Under the pieces are notes generated by a model that saw only the letters and a program-made list of their open reading frames with translations, ran no database searches and was not told the DNA's origin. From Pirellulales bacterium (lineage in GTDB: Bacteria; Planctomycetota; Planctomycetia; Pirellulales; JADZDJ01): a stretch of DNA of 32,938 nucleotides. Position 1 is the first letter of the stretch; every line of letters begins with the position of its first letter. The position numbers and the translations under genes were made by a program. Positions 31,401-32,938 of this stretch are shown piece after piece. The DNA is taken from assembly GCA_035656635.1 (NCBI GenBank), contig DASRSD010000121.1, positions 1 to 32,938 on the forward strand. Reading direction: 5' to 3'.

Positions 31401-32938
31401 CTACTTGTTCTGGCGTGCGCTGGCTAAGGCCGCTTCCACCTGCGATTGGACGCGCTGCGGCGCTCGGACAATCAGCGCACCGCTGGGAATATCGAAGTGA
31501 AGCACTCCTCTACTGACCGCATCGTTCGCGCTGACAGCATTTGAATCGGCGTTCCAAAGTTGTGGTTCAATTTTCGCCATGATCTGTTTGATCAGCTTTT
31601 TACTGGTCGCAGTATCTGGTGCTAAATCGCGGGCCGCATAAAACTCGGTATCCATTTGCTCCCGCGCCGCCGGATGGCTTGTAATTTCAATCGTGCGGCG
31701 ATCAATTGCGCGCCATGTAAGATCAGCCGACGCTGTCAAATTGTCCAGTAACTTCTCCAGCGGTGTGTTTACAGCGACCGCCGCACATTCGCTATCCGCC
31801 GATGTTCCTTCCTGCGCGAGCGCCGCGTGATTAATCACAATCGTTGCGCCGGTTGTCCGGCTCAACCACTCCATCACTTGTGCTAGTGGCTGAGGAGTTG
31901 AAAAATTCGCGTTGACGGGCTTTTGCAGCAATTCCCGGGCTTGGGTTTCCCGTGAGGTAAGCACAAATCGCGCTGGATCGTAGTGGCTTTTAAGCGGTAG
32001 ACCGCGCGCCACCCTTAAACGTTCGCACAAATCAAGAATTTGCGCATGTGCCGGCTCGGTTTGCTCAATCAGCAATGCACCATTGCTGACAACGAGCGTG
32101 GCCTTTCCGCCGGGGCTTTGCCAAGAGCCAGGCGCTACCATTTGCTTTACCAGCGCCGCCAATTCGCTAAGTGCCTGGGGATCTGTGCCGGCCAAATCGG
32201 GAACCGCATAACGCACTTGCCGCAGTTTCTCTTGCGGCGGATAACCGACGATCAATTGTCCATCGCGAAACTGATAGCCCAACCGCAATGATTCCACAGG
32301 CGATTGCAGCAGTTCCGCCACAGAAGCATCGCTCAAATGCAACTGGACGGGCATGGCTGCTGATTGCCCCATGTCGTGTAGTGCATCCACATCCAGCGTG
32401 ATGGGAATTGTGCTCATTGCGGAAACCAGTGACAGAAAATCGGCCAATGATTGCCCCTGAATTTCAATGTCGGCGACGGAATCGGACAGCCGGGCTTTGA
32501 GATTCACGGCTCGCGGCGCGACCCGCTTCAAAGTGCGAATTTCCGGTTGTTGACTAATTGCGGAAGGGGGCGGGGCTGGCGTTTCGGCCATCGGCGCGGT
32601 TGACGAAACCAAAGCACCCGCAGCAGAGCCAACTGAGGGGACTGCCGGAGGCGTGCCCCCTGTATCCGAACCGTTGGATTCCGGTTGACTTGCCGAAGGT
32701 TTTGTTTCGACATTCTCGGCTGCAATTTCCTTTTCGGGTTGAGCGGCGACTGGAGCTGATGTATTCGGTAAGCGTGGCGAATCCGTCCTTGGATCTGTGC
32801 CTGAAGATTCCGTAGTCGCCACGGGAGCAGCAATCGAATTGTTGTTTGGCGCCTCTGACTTCGGCGAGTTTGATACTGTGTTTGCGCTGGATAGAGCGGG
32901 GGATTCTGTGGCGGACGGAGTGGAAGATTGAACTACAG
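31401..32938 (-). CDS. Secretin/STN-like repeat protein, 5' end beyond the window
   Basis: The frame is open to the right edge, so the true start lies outside; the visible part is about 512 residues. It begins with a long Ala/Ser/Pro/Thr-rich low-complexity region (roughly the first 150 visible residues). Repeated short domains follow, such as VADIEIQGQSLADFLSLVSAMSTIPITLDVDAL and PLAQVMEWLSRTTGATIVINHAAL, each followed by LTWRAIDRRTIEIT-like strands. These resemble the STN/secretin N-domain fold. No secretin barrel is visible, and it ends in VQSQVEAALASARQNK. It may be a periplasmic scaffold or adaptor rather than a pore. The stop is TAG (31401-31403), 312 bases upstream of aroF. Confidence 0.6.
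   Translation of the reverse strand, partial: VVQSSTPSATESPALSSANTVSNSPKSEAPNNNSIAAPVATTESSGTDPRTDSPRLPNTSAPVAAQPEKEIAAENVETKPSASQPESNGSDTGGTPPAVPSVGSAAGALVSSTAPMAETPAPPPSAISQQPEIRTLKRVAPRAVNLKARLSDSVADIEIQGQSLADFLSLVSAMSTIPITLDVDALHDMGQSAAMPVQLHLSDASVAELLQSPVESLRLGYQFRDGQLIVGYPPQEKLRQVRYAVPDLAGTDPQALSELAALVKQMVAPGSWQSPGGKATLVVSNGALLIEQTEPAHAQILDLCERLRVARGLPLKSHYDPARFVLTSRETQARELLQKPVNANFSTPQPLAQVMEWLSRTTGATIVINHAALAQEGTSADSECAAVAVNTPLEKLLDNLTASADLTWRAIDRRTIEITSHPAAREQMDTEFYAARDLAPDTATSKKLIKQIMAKIEPQLWNADSNAVSANDAVSRGVLHFDIPSGALIVRAPQRVQSQVEAALASARQNK

Overview
The window looks like chromosomal DNA of a planctomycete, probably Pirellulales-like. This is inferred from gene content and style: a PEP-CTERM protein with dockerin-like EF-hand loops, secreted hydrolases with low-complexity linkers, a T. 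maritima-type DAHP synthase, many small orphan genes with good Shine-Dalgarno (SD) sites, and palindromic intergenic repeats. No phage, IS transposase or CRISPR array was seen. The only RNA gene I can support is tRNA-Phe(GAA).

Layout. 74-3794 holds a di-haem cytochrome c peroxidase-like protein, a small orphan gene and a FAD/Rieske oxidoreductase. 3906-6556 is a tight minus-strand operon Ku > topoisomerase IB > isochorismatase-like hydrolase. 7137-8336 is a second FAD oxidoreductase without a Rieske domain. 8352-11937 (minus) holds an RhlE-like DEAD-box helicase, several small orphan genes and a glycine-rich RRM protein, with a repeat-rich gap at about 10.0-10.3 kb. 12227-13840 is an HpnP-like B12-binding radical SAM enzyme.

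14345-21519 is a heavy-metal efflux operon: Cys-rich secreted protein, RND adaptor, HME-RND pump, lipoprotein and TolC-like channel. The adaptor and the lipoprotein share a Cys/His module. 21744-22505 encodes a PEP-CTERM protein. 22584-24860 groups stress-type genes (DUF892, pyrophosphatase, small charged proteins, HAD phosphatase). tRNA-Phe and a large secreted esterase-like protein follow. 28159-29782 is a three-gene, ATGA-overlapped minus-strand operon: a possible ribbon-helix-helix (RHH) regulator, an unknown protein and a membrane-anchored trypsin-like protease. Two palindromes lie upstream of it.

The most striking signal is upstream of the DAHP synthase gene (30072-31088, minus). A 26-codon leader ORF contains the run FFAFWFYF, followed by mutually exclusive hairpins and a strong intrinsic terminator about 35 nt before the aroF start codon. 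This is the architecture of a ribosome-mediated attenuator sensing all three aromatic amino acids, the end products of the pathway. The last gene, a secretin-like or STN-like protein, runs off the right edge.
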